From: Dehalococcoidia bacterium
Lineage (GTDB): Bacteria; Chloroflexota; Dehalococcoidia; Lucifugimonadales; UBA1123
Assembly (NCBI GenBank): GCA_021295915.1
Contig: JAGWBK010000040.1
Location: forward strand, 1-38,851
Direction of reading: 5' to 3'
DNA: 38,851 bases
Shown here: in pieces, positions 7,504-15,917 of the stretch
How positions within the stretch are numbered: the first letter of the stretch is position 1
Layout of the letters: each line of letters begins with the position of its first letter
The notes under the pieces: model-generated
The model's database searches: none
What the model was told of the DNA's origin: nothing
The model's input: only the letters and a program-made list of their open reading frames with translations
Translations under genes and position numbers: made by a program

Positions 7504-9150
7504 CTACGCCTCGATCGTCGCGTTCTTGGAGTGCAGGCCGGTCGCGCCGCTGGGCCTGGGCGGGTTGACCTCCTCGGTCTGTGGAGTGCCGTCGGCCTCG
7601 TAGGTTCGCACCTCGAAGTTGTGTCGACCCTCTTCGAAGGGCCAGTCGTACCGCCAGATCACCCACGTCGCATCGGAGAGAGGCTTGCGGAGCTGCGCCT
7701 CTTGCCACGGCCCGTCTTCGTCGACCCGGACTTCGACCTTCGAGATACCCCGGACTCCCGCGTGCGCGATTCCGCCGACAGGTATCAGCTTTTGGTCTCC
7801 GTCCTCGATAATCGCGTCTATGGCCACGGTATCGATGACCGCCGTGGCGTGCATACGCGCGACCTCATCCCAGTCACGCTCCACCCAGTAGCCGGGCTTG
7901 TACTGGTCGATGACCTCGATGCTGGTTATCCACTTCGGCTGCTTCATGCCATAGCGATCCGGGATCCAGATCCTCAGCGGGAAGCCGTGGTCGAACGGTA
8001 TCGGACGTCCGTCCCAGTTGTAGGCCAGCATGATCCTGGGGTCAGACGCTATCAGATCGAGGGCAACGGTCTCGAAGAAGCCGTCTTCGCTCTCGATGAA
8101 CAGGTGCGTCGCGCTCGGCAGCGGCTTCAGGTCCGCGAGGATGTCCTGCAGGCTCGCGCCAGTCCAGTAGGTCGTGCTGATGAGGTCTCCGCCCACCCGG
8201 TTCGAGATGCAGGCAAGAGTGACGAACTCGTTCTTCGGGTCGTACCTGTTTCGGATGTCGTCGATGGTCAGCGACATGGGGTTCTCTACGGAACCCGTGA
8301 TCGGCAGCGTGTAGGTGTCGCCGTCGATGATACTAGGCTGAGACCGGATGAATATCTTGTAGTGGTCCCTGACCTGGGTGTACTCGGGTCGGGTGCCCAG
8401 GGCGGGTTTCAGGGGATCGTCTTCGTTGGGAAGCTCGATTATGCCTGCTGCCGCACTGTCGGCGACTCGCTGCTTCATTGCGACGAGCTCGGCCTCCAGC
8501 CTTCGCTGTTCGTTGCCAGCCATGACTCGCCCGATGCCAGCTCCGGCCACTGTGAGGGTCGCGGTCGCGACTCCCATCCGCACCAGGAACTGGCGTCTGC
8601 CAAGTACCTCGACGGACCGCTCTCCGTCCTCGGAGACGAAGACCTGGCGCTCCGGTATCAGTCGTTGGGCCACCAGCGCCGACGCTGTTCCCCAGGCCAC
8701 CGACGCGATCAGCACCCAAACGAAGTTCACGGTCGGGTCAAGGGACGACTGGCCGATGCTGAACGTGATGAGTGCGACAGGTATGCCGACGATCAGCCCG
8801 ACCAGCGCGCCAAGCTGAGGCCGGGCGCCCCAGATGCGCCTCTCCACGAGCGCGAAGATGATGATCGTCGCCACGACTCCGGCGCCCAGGAATATCATGA
8901 CCGCCATGATCTGCTCTGCGGTCTTCGCGAAGTCCTTGACGCTCAGCCCCACCAGCATCAGGGAGTCGACCATCAGGTCGATGCCGAACGTCACCATCGG
9001 GCCCGGCAGTATGCGCGCTACCCAGTCGAACGTGTCGAACGGCGGGAAAGACAGGTCGATCCACTTGTCCACGAGGTACAGGATGGCTATGAGCGGAGCC
9101 GTGAGGAAGACGCCGGTCAATGCGCCAAAACCGAGGGTTCGCAGTTTCAT
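7504..9150 (-). CDS. Membrane-anchored sulfite-oxidase-family molybdopterin oxidoreductase
   Basis: 548 residues in three parts. Residues 1-165 contain about five hydrophobic helices (roughly 7-27, 47-69, 80-102, 113-133, 142-164). At 185 comes RRQFLVRMGVATATLTVAGAG, resembling a twin-arginine signal but placed internally. The molybdopterin domain spans about 260-430, with the likely Mo-ligand Cys314 (LACISNR) and the conserved YGMKQPKWI segment near 400-408. The remainder fits the family's C-terminal Ig-like dimerisation domain. There is no haem domain. The start at 9150 has AGGAAGG upstream; a longer reading to 9225 starts among repeat sequence. Family members oxidise sulfite or reduce S/N-oxides; this substrate is unknown. 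The active site should lie outside the membrane if the RR motif works as Tat. Confidence 0.9.
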   Translation of the reverse strand: MKLRTLGFGALTGVFLTAPLIAILYLVDKWIDLSFPPFDTFDWVARILPGPMVTFGIDLMVDSLMLVGLSVKDFAKTAEQIMAVMIFLGAGVVATIIIFALVERRIWGARPQLGALVGLIVGIPVALITFSIGQSSLDPTVNFVWVLIASVAWGTASALVAQRLIPERQVFVSEDGERSVEVLGRRQFLVRMGVATATLTVAGAGIGRVMAGNEQRRLEAELVAMKQRVADSAAAGIIELPNEDDPLKPALGTRPEYTQVRDHYKIFIRSQPSIIDGDTYTLPITGSVENPMSLTIDDIRNRYDPKNEFVTLACISNRVGGDLISTTYWTGASLQDILADLKPLPSATHLFIESEDGFFETVALDLIASDPRIMLAYNWDGRPIPFDHGFPLRIWIPDRYGMKQPKWITSIEVIDQYKPGYWVERDWDEVARMHATAVIDTVAIDAIIEDGDQKLIPVGGIAHAGVRGISKVEVRVDEDGPWQEAQLRKPLSDATWVIWRYDWPFEEGRHNFEVRTYEADGTPQTEEVNPPRPSGATGLHSKNATIEA

Positions 9151-9219
9151 TGCAGCTAGTCCTTCCTCTAATGTCGCCGCACACGGGTGGCAAAGTGATG
9201 GTTCTCCAGTAACCCTCAC

Positions 9220-9258
9220 CGTCATTCCCGCGAAAGCGGGAACCCAGAGTCAGAAGGG
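9220..9258. repeat. Class A repeat (GAAA loop)
   Basis: TTCCCGC-GAAA-GCGGGAA with CCCAGAGTCAG flank, 70 bases above the molybdoenzyme start. The remaining space to the enolase stop (9259-9382) holds an AT-rich patch with TATACT on the minus strand near 9340-9345 but no convincing -35. Confidence 0.85.
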
Positions 9259-9382
9259 ATGATCCTTACAGGCAAGGCCGCCCGGAAACGGCATTTGGGT
9301 TACCTGCCCCTTCTTTCACATTTATGGTTACGTAAATTTAGTATAACCGGATGCTCGCTCGTGCGCTGTCCCAATTTCGCAC

Positions 9383-10507
9383 TTAGTCCGCGGTCCACCT
9401 CGCAAGCGCGCTCTCGTCTATCTCGAGGCCCAGTCCCGGTCGGTCCGACAGCGTGATCGTCCCGCCTTCAGGAATGATCGGGTCGACGAACAGCTCGGCC
9501 ACCTGCTCCGACGGTCCCGTGAACTCCTCGGAGAACTCGTGCGGCCTGATCGCGTTGCCCACAGTGCTGTACGCGTGCAGGCTGGCCAGCGAGTTCGCGC
9601 CGATGTTCGGGCTGTGCGGCATGATTACCTTATTGCGCGCCACGGCAATCTCGTACACGCGCATGATCTCCGACACGCCGCCTACGTTCAGGATGTCCGG
9701 CTGAAGGATGTCGGGGTTGCCCAGGTCGATGAGGTCCCTGAATCGCCACGAGGAGAGCTCCTGCTCTCCGGTCGAGATCGGGACGTCGAGCGCGTCCACC
9801 ACCTGCCTGAGTCCGGGGAAGTCGTACTGCGGCAGCGGCTCCTCGAAGTGGGCAAGTCCTCCCACCTCTTCCATCTTGCGACCCTGCAGGATCGCCGTGG
9901 ACACGGAGTAGCCGCAGTTGGCGTCGAATCCGAGCGGCACGTCGTCCGGCAGCCACTCGCGGACTGCCCTGAAGATCGCGAAGTCCTTATCCGGGTCGGC
10001 GTCCTGCCTGTAGTCGCGCCAGTCCATGCGAATCTTGAACGCGCGGAAGCCTCTCTCGTAGCCCTCCTGCACCTCTTCGAGCATCTCTCCAGGCGACTTG
10101 CGCCAGCCGCTGCCTCTGCTCCAGTACAGCGGGATCTCGGTCCGCGCCGCGCCTCCGAGCAGCTTGTGTAGCGGCATACCCGCCGCCTTGCCCATGATGT
10201 CCCAGATGGCGACGTCTATGGATCCGACGATCTGCGAGGGCAGCCTCGTGGCGCGCTCGCCGTCGCCGAGCATCAGCAGCTCCCATATCCTGCGAGGCTG
10301 AAGCGGGTCCATACCGATGAGCAGCGGCTTGATGACGTCTTCCAGGTACGCGTTGAACACGCCGTACCCGCGCGAGCCCTCAGCGATACCGGTGATGCCC
10401 TCGTCCGTAAAGACCCGAACGAGCATCCTCCCCGGTCTCCCAACGAACGAAGCCGGCGCATCCACAGGCGGTGTAAGCAGGTTGATCTGAATATCGGTGA
10501 TCTTCAT
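9383..10507 (-). CDS. Enolase-superfamily enzyme, mandelate racemase-type
   Basis: 374-residue (beta/alpha)7-beta barrel enzyme that abstracts a proton alpha to a carboxylate; probably an acid-sugar dehydratase or racemase. Lys158-Ile-Arg160 on the second barrel strand, Mg ligands Asp195 (DANCGY), Glu222 or Glu223 (FEEPLP) and Glu248 (STGEQE), and the His-Asp dyad of the MR subgroup as Asp271 (QPDILN) and His298 (MPHSPN) are all in place. The N-terminal capping domain begins at MKITDIQI. Exact substrate cannot be told from these residues. The leader holds the second copy of the 54-base class A repeat, and the next gene upstream is the CocE-type hydrolase. Confidence 0.95.
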   Translation of the reverse strand: MKITDIQINLLTPPVDAPASFVGRPGRMLVRVFTDEGITGIAEGSRGYGVFNAYLEDVIKPLLIGMDPLQPRRIWELLMLGDGERATRLPSQIVGSIDVAIWDIMGKAAGMPLHKLLGGAARTEIPLYWSRGSGWRKSPGEMLEEVQEGYERGFRAFKIRMDWRDYRQDADPDKDFAIFRAVREWLPDDVPLGFDANCGYSVSTAILQGRKMEEVGGLAHFEEPLPQYDFPGLRQVVDALDVPISTGEQELSSWRFRDLIDLGNPDILQPDILNVGGVSEIMRVYEIAVARNKVIMPHSPNIGANSLASLHAYSTVGNAIRPHEFSEEFTGPSEQVAELFVDPIIPEGGTITLSDRPGLGLEIDESALARWTAD

Positions 10508-10529
10508 TTACGTGTAACTCCTCAAACCT

Positions 10530-10583
10530 TCATTCCGGCGAAGGCCGGAACCCACTTTAGTGGCTCGCCGCTCGGCAATCCAG
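10530..10583. repeat. Class A repeat with extended right flank, copy 2
   Basis: 54 bases identical to 7314-7367. Begins 23 bases above the enolase start, almost the same position relative to a start codon as the first copy. Confidence 0.92.
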
Positions 10584-10638
10584 GGTTGGTTGCGATCATC
10601 TCTTCTTTGACTGTGTATCCTAGCGTGGCTCCCAAGGG

Positions 10639-10770
10639 CCCCCTCTCCCTGGGGGAGAGGGCTGGGGTGAGGGCGAAAATCTCGCACACCCTCCATCCTA
10701 GCCCCCTCGAGGTGAGGGTGTAATTACGACTCCCCCTCATCCTAAGCTTCTCCCCAAGGAGAAGGGACTT
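10639..10770. repeat. Class B repeat followed by two degenerate copies
   Basis: A clear class B copy (10639-10679), then a decayed one in the same orientation (about 10689-10727, ending GAGGTGAGGGTGTAA), then a decayed one that reads in the opposite orientation (about 10733-10768, CCCCTCATCCTAAGC then CTTCTCCCCAAGGAGAAGGG). Together they fill the gap between the enolase leader and the hydrolase stop. Confidence 0.75.
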
Positions 10771-10792
10771 TGGAAGCGCCTCCTTTGGGAAT

Positions 10793-12499
10793 CTACTCCA
10801 CCGGCACTATCGGCAATGTAATATGTGATGGCCGCTCAGCATCGTGATACACGGTCTGATTCGCGACCCTCGTCTCGTCGTCCGCGCCGAACTCGTGACC
10901 CGTGTTCGGGTTGCGGTCGAACTGTGGGAAGTTGCTGCTCGACACCTCGACACGAATCCGGTGCCCCTTCAGGAACCGGTTGCTCGTCGACCACAGGTCG
11001 ATGTTGTACTCGTAGACCTCACCCGGCTCCAGCAGCGTCGGCTCCTCCCAGGAGTCCCGGTACCTCGCGCGGATAATCCCCTGCGCGACGTTGATCGCCA
11101 CGTCTGTCGGAGCGACGTCCACCAGCTTCGCCGTGAAGTCGGTGTCGGGCGCGTCCGACGCCGCGTACAGCGTCATGCTCACCGGCCCGGTCACCTCGAC
11201 GTCCTGCTCGAGCGGTGGGGTAGTGTACACGAGCACGTCAGGACGCCACTCGACCTGTTGTTGGTCTCGCGGACCCATCGACACCGGCGTCAGCTCCTCG
11301 CCGCAACAGGTGCTTCCGCCGACGGTCATCACCGGGTGGTTCGGGTCGTACACGAACTCGTCCGGCGACTCTGCGCCCGGCGCCGACCTGTCGAGCGTAC
11401 CGTCGCCGAACATAGAGTTGGCGTTGCCTCTGCTATGCAGGTAGTGCCGAGTGAACGCAGTGCCCGGGATGGGCCAGTCGGACGCCGCCTTCCACTCGTT
11501 AGCGCCCATGACGAAGACCCTGACGGGCGGCTCGTCCGTGACGCCGTTGTCGATGCCCTTGAGCCAGTAGTCGAACCAGCGCAGGTGCTCGTTCATCAGG
11601 TCGAACTTGACCACGTCGACGGTCTCTGTTCCAGCGGCACCCAGGCTGTGTATCCACGGCCCGATGACGACCTTCTGGTTGCTCTTGCCGGGCTCCATGC
11701 CGTGCTTCTTCACGCCCATGAAGTTGTTGAGCGTGCCCTGGAGGAACACGTCGAACCAGCCGCCCATGCCGTACGTCGGCACGTCGATCTCGTTGTAGCG
11801 CTCCTCGATCGGCCTCATGCCCTTCCAGTAGTCGTCGTAGTCGGGATGAGCGACCCAGTCCTTCCAGTACCTGTTGTCGCGACCGGCGGCCTCATCCATC
11901 GTGTTCAGCGGCAGGTGCCAGAACAGGTTCGATATGTGGTTGCCCTCGGGGAGCCACAGGTACTGCACCTGGTTGGTGCGCGTGTGCATCTGGATCGCGA
12001 TCCAGCGGAGGTTGAACGCGAGCTGGAACGCGCCTCCGGTGTACGCCCAGTTGTGGTAGAAGTTCGAGTAGCCGACCCTCGGCACCATAGCCTTCAGGTA
12101 CTTGCTGCGCAGCGGAGCGGCCTGCCACTGCACCATCGCGACGTACGATCCACCCGCAGTCCCGACGTTGCCGTCGCACCACTCCTGAGCGCCGATCCAT
12201 TCCTGTGTGTCGAAGCCGTCCTCGGCCTCGTGCCTGAATGGGTACCACTCCCCCGGAGAGTCCCAGCGTCCGCGCACGTCCTGGCAGACCGCCGCGTACC
12301 CGCGACTGGCGAAGTACATGCAGTCCTTCACCATGCCTTCATCGTTGTTGTTGTACGGAGTCCGTATCAGGATCGCAGGAGCAGACCCGTCCACCTCGGG
12401 CAGGTAGATGTCAGTGGAAAGCTCGACCCCGTCCCGCATCGGAACGTCCACGCCAAGCATCATCTTGACCCCATTGAGAACCGCAGTGCCGTCAGCCAT
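10793..12499 (-). CDS. CocE/NonD-type serine hydrolase (X-Pro dipeptidyl-peptidase S15 family)
   Basis: 568-residue alpha/beta hydrolase cleaving esters or amides of unknown identity. Triad candidates at family spacing: Ser118 in GGSY, Asp250 in GGWFD and His284 in GPWIHS (cocaine esterase uses 117/259/287). The first 20 residues carry the VDVPMRDGVELSTDIYLP strand typical of the family, and the last third is the jelly-roll domain (from about 380, with CCGEELTPVSMGPRDQQ and TGPVSMTLYAASDAPDTDF). The start at 12499 is preferred because GGAGG lies 5 bases upstream; a start six codons earlier lacks a ribosome site. No signal peptide, so probably cytoplasmic. Confidence 0.95.
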   Translation of the reverse strand: MADGTAVLNGVKMMLGVDVPMRDGVELSTDIYLPEVDGSAPAILIRTPYNNNDEGMVKDCMYFASRGYAAVCQDVRGRWDSPGEWYPFRHEAEDGFDTQEWIGAQEWCDGNVGTAGGSYVAMVQWQAAPLRSKYLKAMVPRVGYSNFYHNWAYTGGAFQLAFNLRWIAIQMHTRTNQVQYLWLPEGNHISNLFWHLPLNTMDEAAGRDNRYWKDWVAHPDYDDYWKGMRPIEERYNEIDVPTYGMGGWFDVFLQGTLNNFMGVKKHGMEPGKSNQKVVIGPWIHSLGAAGTETVDVVKFDLMNEHLRWFDYWLKGIDNGVTDEPPVRVFVMGANEWKAASDWPIPGTAFTRHYLHSRGNANSMFGDGTLDRSAPGAESPDEFVYDPNHPVMTVGGSTCCGEELTPVSMGPRDQQQVEWRPDVLVYTTPPLEQDVEVTGPVSMTLYAASDAPDTDFTAKLVDVAPTDVAINVAQGIIRARYRDSWEEPTLLEPGEVYEYNIDLWSTSNRFLKGHRIRVEVSSSNFPQFDRNPNTGHEFGADDETRVANQTVYHDAERPSHITLPIVPVE

Positions 12500-12608
12500 C
12501 ACAACCTCCATCCGCAACGATGAGGCACATTATACAGACAGAAAGGAGCTTTAACAGCGACGCCGAACTTACAGGGCCTACAGCACTTTGCCAGTGCCCC
12601 CTTGGAGC

Positions 12609-12625
12609 GCGGGCGTCTCGCCCGC
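12609..12625. repeat. Short palindrome GCGGGCG-TCT-CGCCCGC
   Basis: Perfect 7-bp stem with a three-base loop in the 252-base gap between the hydrolase start and the Uma2 stop. It is a separate repeat type from classes A-C and occurs once here. The rest of the gap shows nothing I can name. Confidence 0.6.
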
Positions 12626-12751
12626 ATGGATAAAATGAACTGACACGGCCTTGGTCTGAAAGGATGTCGGCCAGGTCGGAAGCGAGATCCTTAGCCTGGA
12701 GATGCCAAGCTCTGCAGCGCGGTGCAGTGCCCTCGATCCGAACCTCGGTTG

Positions 12752-13470
12752 CTACTCGTCCCGCAGCCTTCGCAACTCGGCCTCCATCTCAGCCAGTCGC
12801 ACTTCAGCAGACTCCCTGGCGGCTCGCTCCGCATCAACCCGAGATTCAGCAGACTCTCTGGCGGCTCGCTCTTCCATCTGGTTCAGCAGCCACCTTTCTG
12901 CTTCAGGGTCGTAGTAACGCAGATGACCATCGTCCCAGCACAGGTCCAGCCCCAGCATAGGGCTGTGCCCCCGCACCATTCCGTCAGATTCACGCTCCAG
13001 CTCTCGACCAACCGCTCGCCCACGAGTGGCTCGCCGTAGAAGTCACCACCTGTGGCATCGAACAGCCAGTACTCCCCGATCTCCAGTTCAGCGTACAGTT
13101 CACGCTTGTCTACAAGATCAGTTCTCCCCGTACTTGGAGAGCCTATCTCCAGCACGAAGTCTGGCGGTTTTCCCACCTCCCAGATCAGGTAAGTGTTATT
13201 TCTCTCTATCGACTCCATGCTGATGTCGAAGGCCACGTAGCAGTCAGGTGAAACCAGGCGTTGAGGGTTGCCCTTCTCGTAGTATATGAAGGTGTTGCCG
13301 TTGACATGGACATTAGGACGGTCGTTGAAGTGGGTTTCAAGTGTACCCACGATCTCGCGGAACAGGGGACTTTGGAACTCTCCGTCAGGCAAAGGCATAC
13401 CGTCCGATTCTGGGTAGAAAACATCGGCGAGATTAGTGGTGGAAGCTGTGCCTACAGGTCTGGTCGTCAT
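12752..13470 (-). pseudogene. Uma2-family (DUF820) restriction-endonuclease-fold protein, frameshifted
   Basis: Uma2 proteins have a PD-(D/E)xK nuclease fold and unclear function. The start at 13470 follows AGGAGGGGAGC. The fold is recognisable: SPDCYVAFD, then FVLEIGSPSTGRTDLVDKRELYAELEIGEYWLFD (split about 120-155) with the Asp, Glu and Lys of the active site. The frame breaks at about 12980-13010: upstream ends GERLVESWS, while the other frame resumes RELERESDGMVRGHSPML and runs to 12752. About four residues appear missing at the junction. The tail is a short coiled coil of ERAARESAE repeats, usual for this family. The catalytic core precedes the lesion, so a truncated protein could retain it. 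Confidence 0.8.
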
Positions 13471-13576
13471 GCTCCCCTCCTGCCTCGATTCTAGCACAGG
13501 GGTGATAAATCTCCGCTCCTTTGCAGTCCAGAAATCCACTCGTCAGAGACCACAAGGGGTGCGACTCTGCACGTTC

Positions 13577-13740
13577 CGTCACTCCCGCAGAAGGAGGCCT
13601 TTGCGCAACCCCTCTCCCTCGGGGCCTGCCCCGTACCTGATACGGGGGAGAGGGCTGGGGTGAGGGTGAAATGGACTTTGTTTCGAGATGGTAAGCACCA
13701 CACCCCTCGTCATTCCGGCGAAGGCCGGAACCCAGCGCAC
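13577..13740. repeat. Composite A'-B-A repeat element
   Basis: A degenerate class A half (13577-13600), a class B copy with an inserted hairpin CCCCGTA-CCTGA-TACGGGG (13609-13671), a spacer containing GGTAAGCACCACACCCCT, and a full class A hairpin TTCCGGC-GAAG-GCCGGAA (13708-13740). The same order and similar spacer occur at 22892-23034. This accounts for most of the 314-base gap 13471-13784; nothing coding is seen there. Confidence 0.8.
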
Positions 13741-13784
13741 TCGTCAGTCCAGGATGCGAGTCACTTGTCACCACCTCTTTCCCG

Positions 13785-14182
13785 CTATGCAGAAATGATG
13801 TTCAACCCCGTCATTCTCTGGAAATGTCGGCGGTTATTGGTGAGTAGCGTGAGGCCATGGTGTATCGCAGTGGATCCAATCAGAAGATCGAAATCTTCCA
13901 GTCGATTGCCAGAGGCCCTGAGCCGACGGCGTTCTGAGGCAAAGACGCGGCAGATGGGATCGCTTATAGGCAGGATCTCTTCGATTTCGTCAAGGAAGCT
14001 CTGCAAACCCTGCTCAGCTTCCAGTCTGTCAGGAGCATCCAGCATGCCGTCATAAGTCTCTGCCAGGGAGATGTAGCTCAGACCAATGCCTTGGGAAGAC
14101 AACTCATCAAAGCGTTGGACCACTTGCTGACGACCGTGCATGTAGTCGATGACCCAATCTGTTCCACCAGATAGTTCATCAT
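13785..14182 (-). pseudogene. PIN-domain (VapC-like) ribonuclease toxin, frameshifted near its start
   Basis: About 130 residues. The body is intact: DWVIDYMHG, the conserved Glu in LSYISLAETYDGM, DPICRVFASERRRLR, and the acidic pair region NRLEDFDLLIGSTAI followed by LTLLTNNRRHF. The natural start should be ATG-ATG at 14182/14179, giving MMNYLV, but the frame then breaks at about 14165-14170: the family pattern LVDTDWVIDY would need one more base. The only uninterrupted reading starts at a TTG (14195) and gives SGGTDWVIDY, with Gly where the first metal-binding Asp belongs. So either the sequence lacks one base or the toxin is dead. The hypothetical gene directly upstream stands where an antitoxin would be. 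Confidence 0.78.
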
Positions 14183-14195
14183 GTCGTGAGTGCAA

Positions 14196-14555
14196 CTATG
14201 CTCGGGATTCGGCACCTCGGGCTTCGTGCAACACCCGCTTCATCTCCTCACCGTCAGTTGCAGTCTGCCAGTCGCCAGCGGCTTCGCGGCCCAAGTCTTG
14301 GTATCGAAGAATCCATTGACCGCCGGGGTGATGTCCGGCGCCGACTGCGCGTGGATCGGGATGCCCTGCTGCAACCCAATCCCGCGTGTCGTTACGCTCC
14401 TCCCTCAGCTCTATCAGCACGCGTGCAGCTTCCTCCCTGGCGCGAGCCCTGTCAGGATGCCAAAAGTCCACCTGTGGGAAGTCAGTCTCATCTCTTGACC
14501 CGCCATCGGGATGCCGGAAGCTCACCATCCATCGGACCGGTTGCACAGAGCTCAT
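14196..14555 (-). CDS. Hypothetical protein upstream of the PIN gene (antitoxin position)
   Basis: 119 residues, not recognised. Charged, with an Arg/Glu-rich helix (RARAREEAARVLIELREERN, about 36-55) and a C-terminal helix (DGEEMKRVLHEARGAE). I see no clear RHH, AbrB or Phd motif. A plausible ribosome site (AAAGGTGA) lies 8 bases upstream. Its stop codon ends 13 bases before the expected PIN start, as in toxin-antitoxin pairs, but it is longer than most VapB proteins. A promoter-like pair lies about 60 bases upstream. Coding status is likely but not certain. Confidence 0.5.
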   Translation of the reverse strand: MSSVQPVRWMVSFRHPDGGSRDETDFPQVDFWHPDRARAREEAARVLIELREERNDTRDWVAAGHPDPRAVGAGHHPGGQWILRYQDLGREAAGDWQTATDGEEMKRVLHEARGAESRA

Positions 14556-14614
14556 CTTGTTTCACCTTTTCTCCATCGTTAGGCGGAAATGTGGAGCTTA
14601 CACACCTGCTCCTG

Positions 14615-14642
14615 TATATACTAGCAGTAGTCCCACATCCAA
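14615..14642 (-). promoter_or_regulatory. Candidate promoter for the hypothetical-PIN pair
   Basis: Minus-strand TTGGAT (14642-14637), 16-base spacer, TATATA (14620-14615), about 60 bases above the 14555 start in a divergent intergenic region. Moderate consensus match. Confidence 0.35.
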
Positions 14643-14764
14643 GTGACGAGCTAACGTGTAACCGTCCCATAGGCGGTGTGGAAAGAAGAGGGCGGAGAAA
14701 CTTGGTAAGGTTTCGATAACCATAAAGAGACCAAGACTGCCCTCCCGCCAAAGGAGACCCAACC

Positions 14765-15502
14765 ATGAACGACTACACCTCCGCCACATACGGCGACCGC
14801 ATCGCCAGTGTTTACGATGGATTCTACGGGACAACAGACGTCAAAGAACGCGTCGACGTCATGGAAGAGCTCGCAGCCGGCGGCAGGGCGCTGGAGCTTG
14901 GAGTCGGCACAGGGATTTACGCGCTTCCCCTCGCGGCTCGAGGCGTGGAGGTCCACGGAATAGACTCCTCAAGTGCAATGGTCGATCAGATCCGCGCCAA
15001 GGACGGTGGCGAGGCCATACCGGTGACCATCGGAGACTTTGGGGACGTCGATGTGGAGGGAACGTTCTCGCTGGTCTTCGTCATCTCCAACACCTTCTTC
15101 ATGCTCACGTCGCAGGAAGAACAGGTCAGGTGCTTCCAGAACGTCGCGTCCCACCTGGACGAGTCAGGAGTCTTCCTGGTCCACGCCTTCGTCCCTGACC
15201 CTGCGATGTATGACGGAGGCCAACACCTGAGCGCCGACCTCCCTGATCTGTCGTCGGTCCGGTTCAACGTGTCCATCCACGACGCCATGAACCAGTTGAT
15301 AGATTTCAGACACGTTGCCCTGACTGAACAGGGAATCCAGATGTATCCGGGACGGCTGCGATACGTGTGGCCGTCGGAGATGGACCTGATGGCGCGCCTG
15401 GCCGGACTTCGCCTCCGGGAGAGGTGGGCCGACTGGAGCCGCTCGCCGTTCTCGTCACAGAGTCGATCGCACGTGTCCATCTACGAAAAGTGCGACTCCT
15501 GA
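14765..15502 (+). CDS. Class I SAM-dependent methyltransferase
   Basis: 245 residues with a Rossmann-like methyltransferase core. Motif I ELGVGTG is at 44-50, the acidic motif II residue in VHGIDSSSAMV near 66, motif post-I IPVTIGDFGDV near 85-95, and the LVFVISNTFFML strand (motif IV region) near 103-114. The C-terminal RLRYVWPSEMDLMARLAGLRLRERW region resembles small-molecule methyltransferases of the Methyltransf_25 type. AAAGGAG lies 8 bases upstream of the ATG. It is a lone plus-strand gene between minus-strand genes, divergent from the hypothetical-PIN pair. Substrate unknown. Confidence 0.9.
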   Translation: MNDYTSATYGDRIASVYDGFYGTTDVKERVDVMEELAAGGRALELGVGTGIYALPLAARGVEVHGIDSSSAMVDQIRAKDGGEAIPVTIGDFGDVDVEGTFSLVFVISNTFFMLTSQEEQVRCFQNVASHLDESGVFLVHAFVPDPAMYDGGQHLSADLPDLSSVRFNVSIHDAMNQLIDFRHVALTEQGIQMYPGRLRYVWPSEMDLMARLAGLRLRERWADWSRSPFSSQSRSHVSIYEKCDS

Positions 15503-15561
15503 AGCCTGACCAGGCGACACGCACGACTCCCACCTGAACACTCTCTTCGTACGCGACGACG

Positions 15562-15795
15562 TCACCACGCAGCAACGGCAAAGGTATCCACAGCCCCGAC
15601 TCCCATCAGCATCGTCGACACCGTGGCAGTCCAGAGAACGACGTTTGCTGCAACGAGCAGGTACCCAGCCCCACGGACCACTCCGCTGGACTCGCGCCGG
15701 AGCGCCCACATCCCAATGCACAGGAACGCGACGGCCAGCAGCCCCCAGGCAAGCAGCAGTTGGACTGCACCAAACATAAATTCATTCATGATCAC
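15562..15795 (-). CDS. Small two-helix membrane protein, unknown function
   Basis: 77 residues with two strongly hydrophobic segments (about 8-30 and 42-66) separated by a basic loop RRESSGVVRG, suggesting an inserted protein with a cytoplasmic loop. The start is uncertain: GTG at 15795 or ATG at 15789. No strong ribosome site is seen. It is convergent with the methyltransferase gene. I do not recognise the family, but the hydrophobic pattern is unlike a random frame. Confidence 0.45.
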   Translation of the reverse strand: MIMNEFMFGAVQLLLAWGLLAVAFLCIGMWALRRESSGVVRGAGYLLVAANVVLWTATVSTMLMGVGAVDTFAVAAW

Positions 15796-15917
15796 GCACT
15801 CGACCTATTTCTCCGCGTGTCCTGCCATTCCCGCTCCTGACCTCAGAGCAGGCGAGGGCCGGAGCGCCCCATCCAGACGACCTGGACCCTCGCCCTTCTG
15901 GTCAGGCGCGAGGACTC

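Noticed and set aside
7531-9159. 542-codon plus-strand open frame opposite the molybdoenzyme gene
   Set aside because: Antisense shadow produced by GC-rich codon use; it is rich in Arg/Asp/His/Val with no domain, while the minus strand encodes a recognisable enzyme.
10844-12523. 559-codon plus-strand open frame opposite the CocE-type hydrolase
   Set aside because: Same reason; the minus-strand product has a full catalytic triad and family motifs.
13433-13774. Open frames over the repeat-filled gap beside the Uma2 gene
   Set aside because: Composed of repeat translations (LTPALSP, GLRRNDE-type peptides) seen at several repeat sites.
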